DNA of 64,000 bases from Paraktedonobacter carboxidivorans (lineage in GTDB: Bacteria > Chloroflexota > Ktedonobacteria > Ktedonobacterales > Ktedonobacteraceae), in assembly GCA_041156125.1 (NCBI GenBank), contig JBEVTI010000011.1, positions 62,001 through 126,000 on the forward strand, given 5' to 3'. The translations under genes and the position numbers were made by a program. The notes under the pieces were generated by a model. The model saw nothing but the letters and a program-made list of their open reading frames with translations, searched no databases and was not told where the DNA came from. The number at the start of each line of letters is the position of its first letter. The stretch's first letter is position 1. Positions 24,780-33,881 of the stretch are shown piece after piece.

Positions 24780-24970
24780 GCTCGTCTCTGTTTGTGATAG
24801 CTAGCAGTCGAGAACAGGTACAAGATGCTCACTTTGGAGAAAAGTGAATGAGATGAATGAGAGGGATAGTAGAAGCTTTCACACGTTGCAAAAAGATGAC
24901 GCGCACTCGGTTTTGCAAAAGGGATAGACAGGTACTTCTGCTTCACATATACTTAAGATGTAGAGAATAA

Positions 24971-25027
24971 TTCAAGGGTTTTTTCAAGCGGAGATGCCTT
25001 ACATCTCCGCTCGAAAAAACCCTTGAA
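24971..25027. terminator. Hairpin with 26-bp arms downstream of the YbdK-like gene
   Basis: TTCAAGGGTTTTTTCAAGCG (from 24971) pairs with the segment ending at 25027, with one mismatch over 26 bp. On the minus strand it lies 124 bp after the YbdK-like gene, and the stem includes T6/A6 runs, making it a good terminator in either direction. Confidence 0.6.
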
Positions 25028-25150
25028 AAAGGACGTTGCCACCCGTACTACCTGGATTGACGGAGTTCCAAAGCGACGAGTTACCTGTACGATAACAGAA
25101 GTCCTACTGTGCTTGTGTATCGATGCATGTTTTACTACTCACGCGAGTCT

Positions 25151-26263
25151 TTAAGCGATACCTTTGCTTGTCTCAGCTACTATATAGGCCACAACCTCTT
25201 CTAAACGTCCGTGTTCCTGATATGCGGCATGCTGGCGCAGCGTGCCATTGCCCAGGCGCAGCGTCTGGTTAACGAGAAAGGCAATCTCGTCCCAATTGCC
25301 CTCGTCTTCAAGCGCGGGACGCAGAGTCACAAGCATTTTTTCGATCACTACAGCCGCGGGCAACGAGCGCTGCTCGCCGACATCAATCAATTCATGGCTG
25401 AGGCCGTAGCGCGCCGCGCGCCAGTGGGCCGCGCGCAAGAGTTCAGGCGACACCAGAGGAAACTCTGTCTGGCGTTGCTCCTGCTCGTAACATGTCTTCA
25501 CAAGTGCCTGGACCAGTCCCGCCATCATCACCGCTTCATCGATGGTAAGACAGCAATCGGCGACACGAAACTCAAGCGTCTTAAAGTGCTCAGACAGGCG
25601 AATATCCCAATAAATCTTGCTGGCATCCTCGATGCAGCCCGTTACAACCAGCGACTGGAGCAAGGCATCATACTCATCAAGCGAAGCAAAATAGCGCGGC
25701 TGACCCGCTGTAGGCCAGCGACTCCACAGAATAGTACGAAAGCTCGCGTAGCCAGTGTCCTGACCAAGCCAAAAAGGTGAGCTCGCGGAGAGGGCCAGTA
25801 ACGGAGCCAGCCAGGGTCGGGCGCGATTCATGACCTGGAGCGCCATCTCACGATCATCCAGGCCAATGTGAACATGACAGCCGAAAATCGCATCGTGAGC
25901 CAGTTGTTGAAAATCTTCCGCGATCTCGCGATAACGAGCCTTGGGCGTAATACGCTGCTTGCCCCGCTCAGAGAATGGATGGGTGCCTGACGCGGCTAGC
26001 GTCTTGCCCTGAAGCACCGCCGAGGCGAGCATCTCCTGGCGCATGCGTACCAGTTGTGTGCGTACCTCCTGCACATCCTGGCAGATAGGGGTTGCAGCTT
26101 CGATCTGGGAAAGTTGGAGTTCGGGCTGTGCCAGTTCGCCCAGTGCCTGTTGCGCTGTAGAAAGAAGTGCTTTGGATGAAGAACTCAGTTCATATGTATC
26201 TGGATGAATAATCTGATACTCCTCCTCCACACCTAGCGTAAAATGTTGCTGCGCAGAATCCAT
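25151..26263 (-). CDS. YbdK-type carboxylate-amine ligase (GCS2 family)
   Basis: This 370-residue protein has the GCS2 family start (FTLGVEEEYQIIHPDT), the metal-binding EAATPICQD region, HPFSERGKQRIT, FGCHVHIGLDD and RLSEHFKTLEFRVADCCLTI. E. coli YbdK joins Glu and Cys weakly, and many relatives ligate other carboxylates and amines using ATP. It lies beside the transglutaminase/ATP-grasp/alpha-E block, a neighbourhood described for predicted peptide-ligating systems by Iyer and colleagues (2009). Its role there as an amide-bond ligase is inferred. GAGGGAGC precedes the ATG. Confidence 0.88.
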   Translation of the reverse strand: MDSAQQHFTLGVEEEYQIIHPDTYELSSSSKALLSTAQQALGELAQPELQLSQIEAATPICQDVQEVRTQLVRMRQEMLASAVLQGKTLAASGTHPFSERGKQRITPKARYREIAEDFQQLAHDAIFGCHVHIGLDDREMALQVMNRARPWLAPLLALSASSPFWLGQDTGYASFRTILWSRWPTAGQPRYFASLDEYDALLQSLVVTGCIEDASKIYWDIRLSEHFKTLEFRVADCCLTIDEAVMMAGLVQALVKTCYEQEQRQTEFPLVSPELLRAAHWRAARYGLSHELIDVGEQRSLPAAVVIEKMLVTLRPALEDEGNWDEIAFLVNQTLRLGNGTLRQHAAYQEHGRLEEVVAYIVAETSKGIA

Positions 26264-26434
26264 GCTCCCTCCTCCTTCTGTTTCTCTACTTTATCTCTTC
26301 TCTGGATAACACGCAGCGGCTCGCTCTAACGATACAGGCATGCTCAACTCTCTCATACTACACGGGGACTATGTTGGCGCGGGCGAGGCGCGGGCACAAG
26401 CTCCACTGGTCCCTAAAACGGTCTCAGCCATTTG

Positions 26435-26893
26435 CTACTCCAATCCCAAAAGCTCTGCGCTCAGATTCCAGAGACGCTACGCTGCTTGTGGATCAACGGC
26501 GTGGGGCATCACGCCTTGCGCCAGCGAGCCGAACTGGTTGCTCGCGATCTCCTCAGACACAAGCGGGGCAATCTCGCAATTCTGGCAATAGACGCCGCCC
26601 ATGCCATCGAGTTGCGAACTCGTCGCGCACCAGACGCTTGTCGCGGCCCCCTGCTCGACCGTTTTCATATTGCGCGCTGGATCGAGGATGGGATGCCCTT
26701 CCTCGTCAATCAGACCCAGCGCACGCAGGATCGGCGGCGCGATATACTTCGAGAGACCGGTACCGACGATGGTGCCTGGATGCAGCGAGCAAGCACGTAT
26801 GCCATCCGCCTGGCCCCGCCCGTCCAGTTCCAGCGCGCAAAGGATGTTGGCTGTCTCCGACTGTCCAAATGCTGAGTGGTTCAATGGACGCAA
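26435..26893 (-). pseudogene. C-terminal fragment of an SDR (WW-domain oxidoreductase-like)
   Basis: The frame matches the last half of retinol-dehydrogenase-like SDRs: TANILCALELDGRGQADGIR, LHPGTIV-TGLSKYIAPP, PARNMKTVEQGAATSVWCAT, GGVYCQNCEIAPLV. The Rossmann start is missing. At the catalytic YxxxK site the sequence reads FGQSE, so both Tyr and Lys are lost. A TAG at the position of a conserved Glu (after VDPQAA) interrupts the end; the original stop is at 26435-26437. The remnant meets an opposing AraC fragment with almost no bases between. Confidence 0.8.
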
Positions 26894-27060
26894 CGACCGC
26901 CGCTCTGAAAGTTGGTTACGCGAGTCCGTCGCAATTTAGCCGGGAATACCGGCGGCTTTTTGGCCTCCCACCTCTGCAAGATATCAAGGCTATACGCAGC
27001 ATTTTTACGGCCAGCAGCATTCGCGAAATGTTAGATACTGCTCCAGCAGTGTACCTATGA
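26884..27060 (+). pseudogene. C-terminal fragment of an AraC-type regulator
   Basis: The frame encodes the second helix-turn-helix of AraC regulators (TTAALKVGYASPSQFSREYR, RLFGLPPLQDIK) and a short tail to the stop at 27060. The N-terminal domain and first helix-turn-helix are absent. Such AraC genes are often divergent from an SDR target. Here the two remain head to head with both starts deleted. Confidence 0.75.
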
Positions 27061-27143
27061 GTGATCCCTGATCCCTGTTTTTACAAAATCAGGCCCAAAA
27101 AGCTGCTGCGCAAACTCAGGGATCACTCTTATAGATAGTTCCA

Positions 27144-28064
27144 TTACTCGACATATTCCAGTGCAGCAATGTTTACGCGCTTATGTGTCGAGAGATGGCC
27201 ACGGTAAGCAGCACAGAATGTTCCTGATGTGGGTGCGACATCAAAGTAATCGCGGCCTACCGCGATCGTCAAATAGCTCAAGCTAGCCAGGCGTCCGTGC
27301 GTTGGATCAAAGGGTATGACCATCGTTTTGTCCGGCTGATCGACAACCGGGAAGAAGACCTCGACCCAGGCATGCGTGCCTCCTTCACCCAGCATATGAC
27401 CTGAAACATAGCGCGCCGGTAGCGCGCAGAGGCGGCATAACACGAGCATAAGATGAGCATAATCCTGGCAAACTCCCTGCCCAAGAGCCAGTGCCTGTGT
27501 AGCCGTGGTATGGATATCCGTGACATTATGCGCGTAGCGCAGTTGTTTGTATACCCAGCTGTTGATCTGGTGTGCCAGAGCCAGCCCTTGCTTGCCCTCA
27601 GCCATGAACTGCGCGGCGACGCTGTACACATGCTCATCAGGCTGCGTGAGAGCGGAGGCCTCTAACAACCAGACAGCGCTTAACCGCTCGATAGGCAGAT
27701 AGAGAGGAGATGCCTCTTTGCAACGCTCCACCAGAATCCAGGCCGAAAAATCCACTGACCGCTCAACATAGGGAATTGACAGGTTGATCTCTTTATTGCC
27801 AAAAACATCATCCTGGCAGATAAAAGTGGCAGTTGGCAGAGAAACATCTAAGCGATAATCGATACGGCGCTGATCAGCATGCTGATCAGGCGGCACAATC
27901 ATCAGGCGCTGCTTCAGATCAGTAATCGGGCCGGGATATTCATAGTGCAGCTGCTGGTGAACCAGGTAGATACTGCGCTGAACACGTGGCCAGTCTACAT
28001 CGAGATGGTTTAACTGACCAATAGTTGAGATCGCCGTTTCCAGGTCAGGCCGGATGTGCGTCAT
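27144..28064 (-). CDS. Transglutaminase-fold protein, intact triad
   Basis: The 306-residue protein has an N-terminal beta domain of the bacterial transglutaminase N type and a C-terminal papain-like transglutaminase core: GVCQDYAHLMLVLCRL (Cys near 198), GGTHAWVEVFF (His near 230) and FDPTHG (Asp near 252), then AVGRDYFDVAPTSG. Relatives are predicted to act as peptidases or amide-bond transferases on peptides. The gene overlaps the preceding transglutaminase gene by four bases (ATGA), so translation is coupled. No signal peptide is evident. Confidence 0.85.
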   Translation of the reverse strand: MTHIRPDLETAISTIGQLNHLDVDWPRVQRSIYLVHQQLHYEYPGPITDLKQRLMIVPPDQHADQRRIDYRLDVSLPTATFICQDDVFGNKEINLSIPYVERSVDFSAWILVERCKEASPLYLPIERLSAVWLLEASALTQPDEHVYSVAAQFMAEGKQGLALAHQINSWVYKQLRYAHNVTDIHTTATQALALGQGVCQDYAHLMLVLCRLCALPARYVSGHMLGEGGTHAWVEVFFPVVDQPDKTMVIPFDPTHGRLASLSYLTIAVGRDYFDVAPTSGTFCAAYRGHLSTHKRVNIAALEYVE

Positions 28065-28939
28065 GCAGGTGAGCTATCCTCTCTACTGGCGGCTTCAACG
28101 CTCTCTAACGGCGCCTCTCTCTTACTGCTTGCTCCAGGCACTTCTTCATCGGCCCAGACGATCATCTGTTGCAGGAGCGGAGAACCGTAGGTGGTTATCA
28201 TAGCAACATCCAGTGCATCCCGACCACGCCCAATCAGCACGCGACCGACACGCGGCGTATTGTTGCGTGGATCAAATGTCCACCAGCGCCCGGATAAATA
28301 GACCTCCATCCAGGCGCAGAAATCCATTGGTGCATCCGGCGGCGGGACATCGATATCCGGGATATAGCCAAAGACGTAGCGGGTGGGAATATTAAGCGCG
28401 CGACAAAAAGTCACGGCCAGTTGCGTGAAATCGCGACAGACACCGACGCGCTGCAGATAAATATCGACAGCATCGGTCAGCGGCGTACTGGTGCCATATT
28501 GAAAACGAATGTTGTTATGGACCCAGTCACAGATGGCCTGCACCCTGGCCCAACCCGGCGCGGTCTGCCCAAAGAGTTGCCAGGCCGTATTGGAGAGCAC
28601 ATCAGACTGGCAGAAACGACTAGGTAAAAGATAGTGTAAAACATCATCCGGTAATGTCTCAACCGGCATTTGCTCAGCCTCTGGGGCCACTTCATCAACG
28701 CTGTCCGCCACCTTTACCAGCGCGTCGTAACGCACGCTCTGGACGCCCGTGGGCAGCAGAAAGCGCCGGCTATGGTTATTATAGATATCGTGAAATGAAG
28801 TCAGCGTCAGGTCAGGCGTGAATTGCCAGTCTTCGTAGACAATTTGCTGATCATAATCAGGATGGGGCTGGACAAGCATTACCGTTGGAGTAGGCCACGT
28901 TGCCTCATAACGGAATTCGCATCCTACTCGAATATGCAT
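28061..28939 (-). CDS. Transglutaminase-fold protein with Cys at the catalytic His position
   Basis: The 292-residue protein begins MHIRVGCEFRYEATWPTPTV, the usual start of this family, and has GVCRDFTQLAVTFCRA (Cys near 166) and WWTFDPRNN (Asp near 222). Where the other two paralogues have THAWVE, this one reads MDFCAWMEV, so the catalytic His is replaced by Cys; the codon is clearly TGC. The protein may be a non-catalytic or differently acting partner, or a subgroup with altered chemistry. It is first in the minus-strand pair. Confidence 0.82.
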   Translation of the reverse strand: MHIRVGCEFRYEATWPTPTVMLVQPHPDYDQQIVYEDWQFTPDLTLTSFHDIYNNHSRRFLLPTGVQSVRYDALVKVADSVDEVAPEAEQMPVETLPDDVLHYLLPSRFCQSDVLSNTAWQLFGQTAPGWARVQAICDWVHNNIRFQYGTSTPLTDAVDIYLQRVGVCRDFTQLAVTFCRALNIPTRYVFGYIPDIDVPPPDAPMDFCAWMEVYLSGRWWTFDPRNNTPRVGRVLIGRGRDALDVAMITTYGSPLLQQMIVWADEEVPGASSKREAPLESVEAASREDSSPA

Positions 28940-29062
28940 ATGCTTCTTTTGTTCCTCACTTCTCACTCTGGATCATAGCGAACGCCTCGTCAATTTACGT
29001 CGCAGAGCTATTATAATCTATAGACGCTTTGCTTGCCAGATATAATACAGATTCAGCCTATC

Positions 29063-29172
29063 TTGACAAGTGAATTGCCCACTGGGTATGATAATAATAA
29101 CCTACCCAGCCAGCACAGCAAGCTTCATGGCTACGATGCCTCCCACAGCCTTGTGTGAGGTTTTTGTTTTTT
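29063..29172 (+). promoter_or_regulatory. Promoter and leader hairpin-terminator of the ATP-grasp operon
   Basis: TTGACA (29063-29068) and TATGAT (29087-29092) are 18 bp apart. About 45 bp downstream, a hairpin (CCTCCCACA-GCCT-TGTGTGAGG, 29139-29160) is followed by TTTTTGTTTTTT (29161-29172), the shape of an intrinsic terminator. It lies between the promoter and the start codon at 29313, so it may attenuate the operon. No known riboswitch is recognised. Confidence 0.6.
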
Positions 29173-29312
29173 ACTGTTCCTGATAGATGCAGAATCACTT
29201 GATATGTTTAGCCTCATCGGATAAGATTATCCATGTTGAGAGACATAGAGAGCGACAGCAGGTTTTCTCTGCTCCTGCGATCCGTTTGAGGATACTGCAA
29301 GGGAGTACCGCC

Positions 29313-30785
29313 ATGCTACGATCCGACACGCCGGGACGGTCGATCTTGCCGCCGCCCTTCTCCGATTATGACCTGGATGAAGCCTATGACGAGATGTTCG
29401 ACGCGCAAGGTCAACCACGCTCCGCCTACCAGCAATTGTACCATCGTTTGCAAGAAATGCCTTTCGAGATGTTACAGCAACGCCAACAAGCGGCTGATCT
29501 GACATTTCTTAACCAGGGCATCACGTTTACTGTCTATGGCGATACAGAAGGTACAGAACGTATCTGGCCGTATGACCTGCTACCACGTATTATCACTGCC
29601 GCCGAATGGAGCACCATCGAACGGGGTCTAACGCAACGTATTACCGCGCTCAACCTTTTTTTGCAGGATGTGTACCACAACGGACAGATTATGAACGATG
29701 GTGTGATACCGCGTGGACTGGTCTATAGCTGTCGCCATTATCGGCGCGAGATGCGCGGCATCCACGTACCACACGACATCTACATCTCCATCGTAGGTAC
29801 TGACCTGGTGCGGCTACCCGATGGACGCTTCGCTGTGCTGGAAGATAATCTGCGCGTGCCCAGCGGGGTCTCTTATATGCTCACAAACCGCGAGGTGATG
29901 AAGCGCGTCTTTCCCTCATTATTTGGCAGTTATGGCGTGCGTCCCATCGATCAATATGGGCAGGCGCTCCTCAATACATTGCTCTCTCTTGTGCCTTTTG
30001 GTCGCCCTGACCCCAATATTGTGCTCCTGACGCCCGGCGTTTATAACTCGGCTTACTTTGAACACGCCTTCCTGGCACGCCAGATGGGCATTGAGTTGGT
30101 AGAAGGGCGTGACCTGATCTTCCACAATAATGTGGTGTATATGCGTACAACCGCTGGTCTGTCGCGCGTAGATGTCATCTACCGGCGCATTGATGACGAT
30201 TACCTTGATCCGCTGGCCTTCCACGCCAGATCGACTCTGGGAGTGCCTGGCCTGCTGGATGCCTATCGAGCTGGCAATGTGGCCTTAGCCAACGCCATCG
30301 GGACCGGTATCGCTGACGACAAGGCCATTTACGCCTACGTGCCCAAGATCATTAACTACTACTTGCATGAAGAACCCATCCTGCCTAATATCGAGACGCA
30401 CCTGCTGAGCGATGATAAAGAGCGCCAGTACGTGCTCGAACATCTGGATGAAATGGTCGTCAAGGCCGTGGGAGAATCTGGCGGTTATGGTATGTTGATT
30501 GGTCCACATAGCACAGCCGAGCAGCGCGAGGAGTTTCGCCAGCGCATTCTCGCCGATCCACGCAACTATATTGCGCAGGAGACACTGGCCCTTTCACGCG
30601 CACCCTGCTTCTTGAATAAGCAGATAGGTGCGCGTCACGTCGATTTACGGCCATTCGTTCTGTACGGCGACAAGGTGACCGTTGTGCCGGGTGGACTGAC
30701 ACGTGTGGCTCTGAAACGCGGTTCGCTGGTTGTCAATTCATCGCAGGGTGGTGGCAGCAAAGATACATGGGTACTTAATGAGTAG
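29313..30785 (+). CDS. Circularly permuted ATP-grasp ligase (DUF404/DUF407)
   Basis: The 490-residue protein matches the CP_ATPgrasp family: YDEMFDAQGQPR near the start, FTVYGD, RIWPYDLLPRII, LFLQDVYHNGQI, LEDNLRVPSGVSYMLTNREV, RVDVIYRRIDDDYLDPL, YVPKIINYYL, and the late KAVGESGGYGM loop. Such enzymes are predicted to form amide bonds between a carboxylate, activated as acyl-phosphate, and an amine. ATG 29313 is chosen because GGGAG precedes it and the family starts there. An alpha-E gene and a transglutaminase gene follow on the same strand. Confidence 0.9.
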   Translation: MLRSDTPGRSILPPPFSDYDLDEAYDEMFDAQGQPRSAYQQLYHRLQEMPFEMLQQRQQAADLTFLNQGITFTVYGDTEGTERIWPYDLLPRIITAAEWSTIERGLTQRITALNLFLQDVYHNGQIMNDGVIPRGLVYSCRHYRREMRGIHVPHDIYISIVGTDLVRLPDGRFAVLEDNLRVPSGVSYMLTNREVMKRVFPSLFGSYGVRPIDQYGQALLNTLLSLVPFGRPDPNIVLLTPGVYNSAYFEHAFLARQMGIELVEGRDLIFHNNVVYMRTTAGLSRVDVIYRRIDDDYLDPLAFHARSTLGVPGLLDAYRAGNVALANAIGTGIADDKAIYAYVPKIINYYLHEEPILPNIETHLLSDDKERQYVLEHLDEMVVKAVGESGGYGMLIGPHSTAEQREEFRQRILADPRNYIAQETLALSRAPCFLNKQIGARHVDLRPFVLYGDKVTVVPGGLTRVALKRGSLVVNSSQGGGSKDTWVLNE

Positions 30786-30915
30786 AGAGAGGTCAGAGGC
30801 CTGGGGTGTAGAGAAAGAAGATCCCGCGCGTTGTCCTTGCCGGGAGGCCAACGCATGGCCAGTTGATCTTTCCCGGAGAAACTGAATAGTAGAGCAGAAG
30901 AACAGAGAAAGCAGT

Positions 30916-31896
30916 ATGTTGTCACGAGTCGCCGATAATCTGTATTGGATGAGCCGCTACCTGGAACGAGCGGAACACGCAGCCCGCCTGCTGGACGAGG
31001 ATCTACATCAGATGCTCGATCAGAACACAGAGTATGTCAAGCAGCGCTGGCAACGCCTGCGTAGCAATTTACGGATGCAGCCAGGCGCGGACGGGCCGGA
31101 TGAGGTGTTTCATATGACACACATCTTGACCTTCGATGCGTCCCATGAGGCCTCCATTCTGTCATGTATCGCCTCCGCGCGTGAGAATGCTCGCCAGGTA
31201 CGTGAGCAGATCAGCTCGGAGATGTGGGAACAGCTCAATCGGCTCTATCTCTCTATCAAGCAGACAACGATAGAAGAGGTCTGGTACGCGGAACCACACA
31301 CATTTCTGACGCATATAAAAGAGGGCGTGCAGCTCTTTCAGGGCATCACTGACTCAACCATGACCCATGGTGAGGGCTGGTACTTTATCTACCTGGGACG
31401 CTTTATTGAACGCGCATCGGCAACGGCAACGCTGATCGATACCTATTTCAACGCTATGCTGCAGCAGCCGCAGGATGACACATCGGCATTACAGGATTAT
31501 CTCGGCTGGGTGGGACTGCTGCGCTCGTGTACGGCCTTTGAGGCCTATTGTAAGGTCTACACAGCCAACGTTCAGCCCGCTACAATCGCTGAATTCCTGC
31601 TGCTTAACGCGGAGTCGCCACGCTCGGTACGCTACGCAGCCGCGATGATTCAAAGCACGCTGCAATCAATCGCTAAAGCGACGCATACACGCCATAGCGG
31701 ACGTGTTGAACGCCTGGCAGGACGCTTACGGGCGGCGCTCGATTATGACCAGACCGAAGATATCATGCACGATATGCATGCCTATTTAGAGAATATCCAA
31801 CGCCAGTGCGGTCAAATTCACAAAGCTATCTACCAGGTCTATATTGTCTACCCCATCGATGTGACCTCAATTACCGATGGCGCGTCACAGTCTTGA
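30916..31896 (+). CDS. Alpha-E domain protein (DUF403)
   Basis: This 326-residue, mostly helical protein has the typical alpha-E start MLSRVADNLYWMSRYLERAE and later YFIYLGRFIERASATATLID. The domain is named for its conserved Glu residues and always occurs with circularly permuted ATP-grasp proteins and transglutaminases, sometimes fused. Its biochemistry is unknown; it is predicted to assist ligation. It lies 130 bp after the ATP-grasp gene and 28 bp before the next transglutaminase gene, consistent with one operon. Confidence 0.9.
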   Translation: MLSRVADNLYWMSRYLERAEHAARLLDEDLHQMLDQNTEYVKQRWQRLRSNLRMQPGADGPDEVFHMTHILTFDASHEASILSCIASARENARQVREQISSEMWEQLNRLYLSIKQTTIEEVWYAEPHTFLTHIKEGVQLFQGITDSTMTHGEGWYFIYLGRFIERASATATLIDTYFNAMLQQPQDDTSALQDYLGWVGLLRSCTAFEAYCKVYTANVQPATIAEFLLLNAESPRSVRYAAAMIQSTLQSIAKATHTRHSGRVERLAGRLRAALDYDQTEDIMHDMHAYLENIQRQCGQIHKAIYQVYIVYPIDVTSITDGASQS

Positions 31897-31924
31897 GAGC
31901 AAGCGCGCTCAATGGAGACGACAC

Positions 31925-32890
31925 ATGTATTACACCGTTCATCACGTGACCCGCTTTCGTTACAGCGCGGCGATCAGCGAAAGTATCATGAAAGTGCATA
32001 TCCAGCCGCGCAGCGAGGGCAACCAGCGCTGTCTCGACTTTCGCCTTTCTACCAGTCCACGCGCTCAGATCATGAACTATCGCGATGAACTGGGCAACAG
32101 AGTTCATCACTTTGATGTGCCTAATCGCCACAACCATCTGACCATTACAGCCGATGCAATTGTAGAAATAACGCCGCTGCCAGATCTGCCAGAGGCCCTG
32201 CCCGCCAGTGCCTGGGAAGATTTGGACGCGCTGACAGCCAATGATGAGTACTGGGATATGCTCAAACCCAGCTATTTCGCGCATCCCAGCGAACTGCTCT
32301 TCGCGTTGATGAGCGAACTGAATGTGCAGCGGCGCGCTGATCCTCTCAGCGTTTTACGCGCGCTGAATACGGCTATCTATCAGCACTTCGAGTATGCCAA
32401 GCACAACACGCGCGCGGACTCACCCATTGACGAGGCTTTGAAAATACGCCGTGGCGTCTGCCAGGATTTCGCGCACATTATGATTGCGCTGGTGCGCGAG
32501 CTGCGGATTCCTTGCCGTTATGTCAGTGGCTACCTGTTTCAGCGCTCAGATAAGCCCGCGCGTACAGAGGATGGAGCCACCCATGCCTGGGTCGAGGCGC
32601 TTCTGCCAGATCTCAACTGGGTCGGCTTTGATCCCACGAACAATATGCTGGCGGGAGAACGGCATATTCGCATTGCGGTAGGACGCGACTATGCCGATGT
32701 CCCACCAACCAACGGCGTCTTTCGCGGCACAACTGAGAGCGAGTTATCCGTGAGCGTTAAGGTCTATCCCACCGCCACACCGCCGCCGAGCGCCGAACTG
32801 TCCCTGGAAGCAGACTGGCTGCCTACGATACAGCAGCAGGGCCTGGATGCCGAGGAAGACACAGTCCTGCAACACGCGCAACAACAATAG
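31925..32890 (+). CDS. Transglutaminase-fold protein, third paralogue
   Basis: The 321-residue protein has the N-terminal beta domain (YYTVHHVTRFRYSAAISESI) and a transglutaminase core with GVCQDFAHIMIALVREL (Cys near 178), GATHAWVEALL (His near 219) and FDPTNNM (Asp near 236), followed by AVGRDYADVPPTNG. The triad is intact. ATG 31925 is chosen over an upstream frame because the family start follows it and GGAG lies before it. It ends the plus-strand operon with ATP-grasp and alpha-E genes and probably hydrolyses or transfers an amide in the same pathway. Confidence 0.87.
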   Translation: MYYTVHHVTRFRYSAAISESIMKVHIQPRSEGNQRCLDFRLSTSPRAQIMNYRDELGNRVHHFDVPNRHNHLTITADAIVEITPLPDLPEALPASAWEDLDALTANDEYWDMLKPSYFAHPSELLFALMSELNVQRRADPLSVLRALNTAIYQHFEYAKHNTRADSPIDEALKIRRGVCQDFAHIMIALVRELRIPCRYVSGYLFQRSDKPARTEDGATHAWVEALLPDLNWVGFDPTNNMLAGERHIRIAVGRDYADVPPTNGVFRGTTESELSVSVKVYPTATPPPSAELSLEADWLPTIQQQGLDAEEDTVLQHAQQQ

Positions 32891-33004
32891 TTTTAGTATC
32901 CTCAAGCGGATCGTGATCAAGCAAGCGTCAGGTCGCTCCTGCCTTGAGGAAGGCTGCATCAGAAAGCCGAAAAGCTCAAACTGACTTTGCAATAGGGAGG
33001 TCCT

Positions 33005-33391
33005 ATGAAAAAATCTGTTTCCCGCACGCTTTACCTGCTTGCTCTGCTTCTGGATATCGGAGGCATGGTGGTCTTTTTCTTCGGCGCTGGTGGCGGCAAT
33101 ATGCACACATTCAATGCGCTTGCCGCGTCCGGCCACCTCTTTGTCGCCGCTGATATGAACAACTCTATGCTCACTGGCCTTGGTGCCCCGCTTTTCGCTC
33201 TTGGCAGCCTTCTCGCAATGATCGCCTGGATCGGCGCGCTGATCAGGACCGCGCTTCTGGGTCGCTGGGGCTGGTTTATCTTTCTGCTGCTCTTTAGTGG
33301 TATTACTATGCTCATCTACATTTTTGCTGGTCCTACTACGCCTACGCGCCCCTCTCTCGCCAATGCATCCTACGGTGGCCCACCTCGCTAG
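33005..33391 (+). CDS. Small membrane protein with three helices
   Basis: The 128-residue protein has three predicted membrane helices (about residues 8-30, 52-80, 86-106) and a short Pro/Thr-rich tail. TAGGGAGG before the ATG is a strong ribosome binding site. It begins 114 bp after the transglutaminase gene and could be co-transcribed with the ligase operon, but nothing in the sequence ties it to that function. No family is recognised. Confidence 0.7.
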   Translation: MKKSVSRTLYLLALLLDIGGMVVFFFGAGGGNMHTFNALAASGHLFVAADMNNSMLTGLGAPLFALGSLLAMIAWIGALIRTALLGRWGWFIFLLLFSGITMLIYIFAGPTTPTRPSLANASYGGPPR

Positions 33392-33881
33392 TGCAGCCTC
33401 AAGCGGGCTCGTGTGTAAACAGGAAGAAGTTTGTTAGAACGAATGCATAGTTCGCGGAGTGTTTCTGTGCTCCTCTGAGCGTGCCATACAACACAATAAA
33501 GCCCTGCACTTCAGCATAGTGAAAGAAGCGCGGTATGCGCAGAAGGAGGAGATGTTGAACAATACACCTGGTACTCAGTTCCGTGAACTTTGACAGAAAT
33601 CCGCTCGCGTGATAGTGTAGACCTTGATACTAGAATAGCAATATAGTACACTTTGCGCGAGCATTGAGCGAGTAATTATCGTCCTTCTGACACTATACAT
33701 CATAATTGCTGCTGCATAGCTCAGGCGCGCTACGCATTTTGTGGCTCAAGGCTGCTAATGGCTGTTCTGGCTATGCATGATTTTCAACGCTATTTGGGTT
33801 CAAAATGACCAATTTTGTTCTCTTTTTGAGCCTTTTATTTAATTCGAGAAATTTATCTGTAGTAATAAGGCAGTGAAGAAT
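33392..33881 (+). other. Intergenic region with a possible promoter
   Basis: No gene is supported in this stretch of 490 bases. A possible promoter, TTGACA (33590-33595) and TAGTGT (33613-33618) with 17-bp spacing, could serve the spherulin-4-like gene with a leader of about 260 nt. Confidence 0.4.

Noticed and set aside
24600..24800. Open frames with repeats AREAFQEAH and HEHELLEML on the two strands
   Set aside because: They arise because the 27-bp DNA repeat is a multiple of three; they lie in a palindromic element and lack start signals.
33540..33600. 13-codon leader peptide frame after AGAAGGAGGAG
   Set aside because: Spacing between ribosome binding site and ATG is too short and no linked hairpin switch was found.
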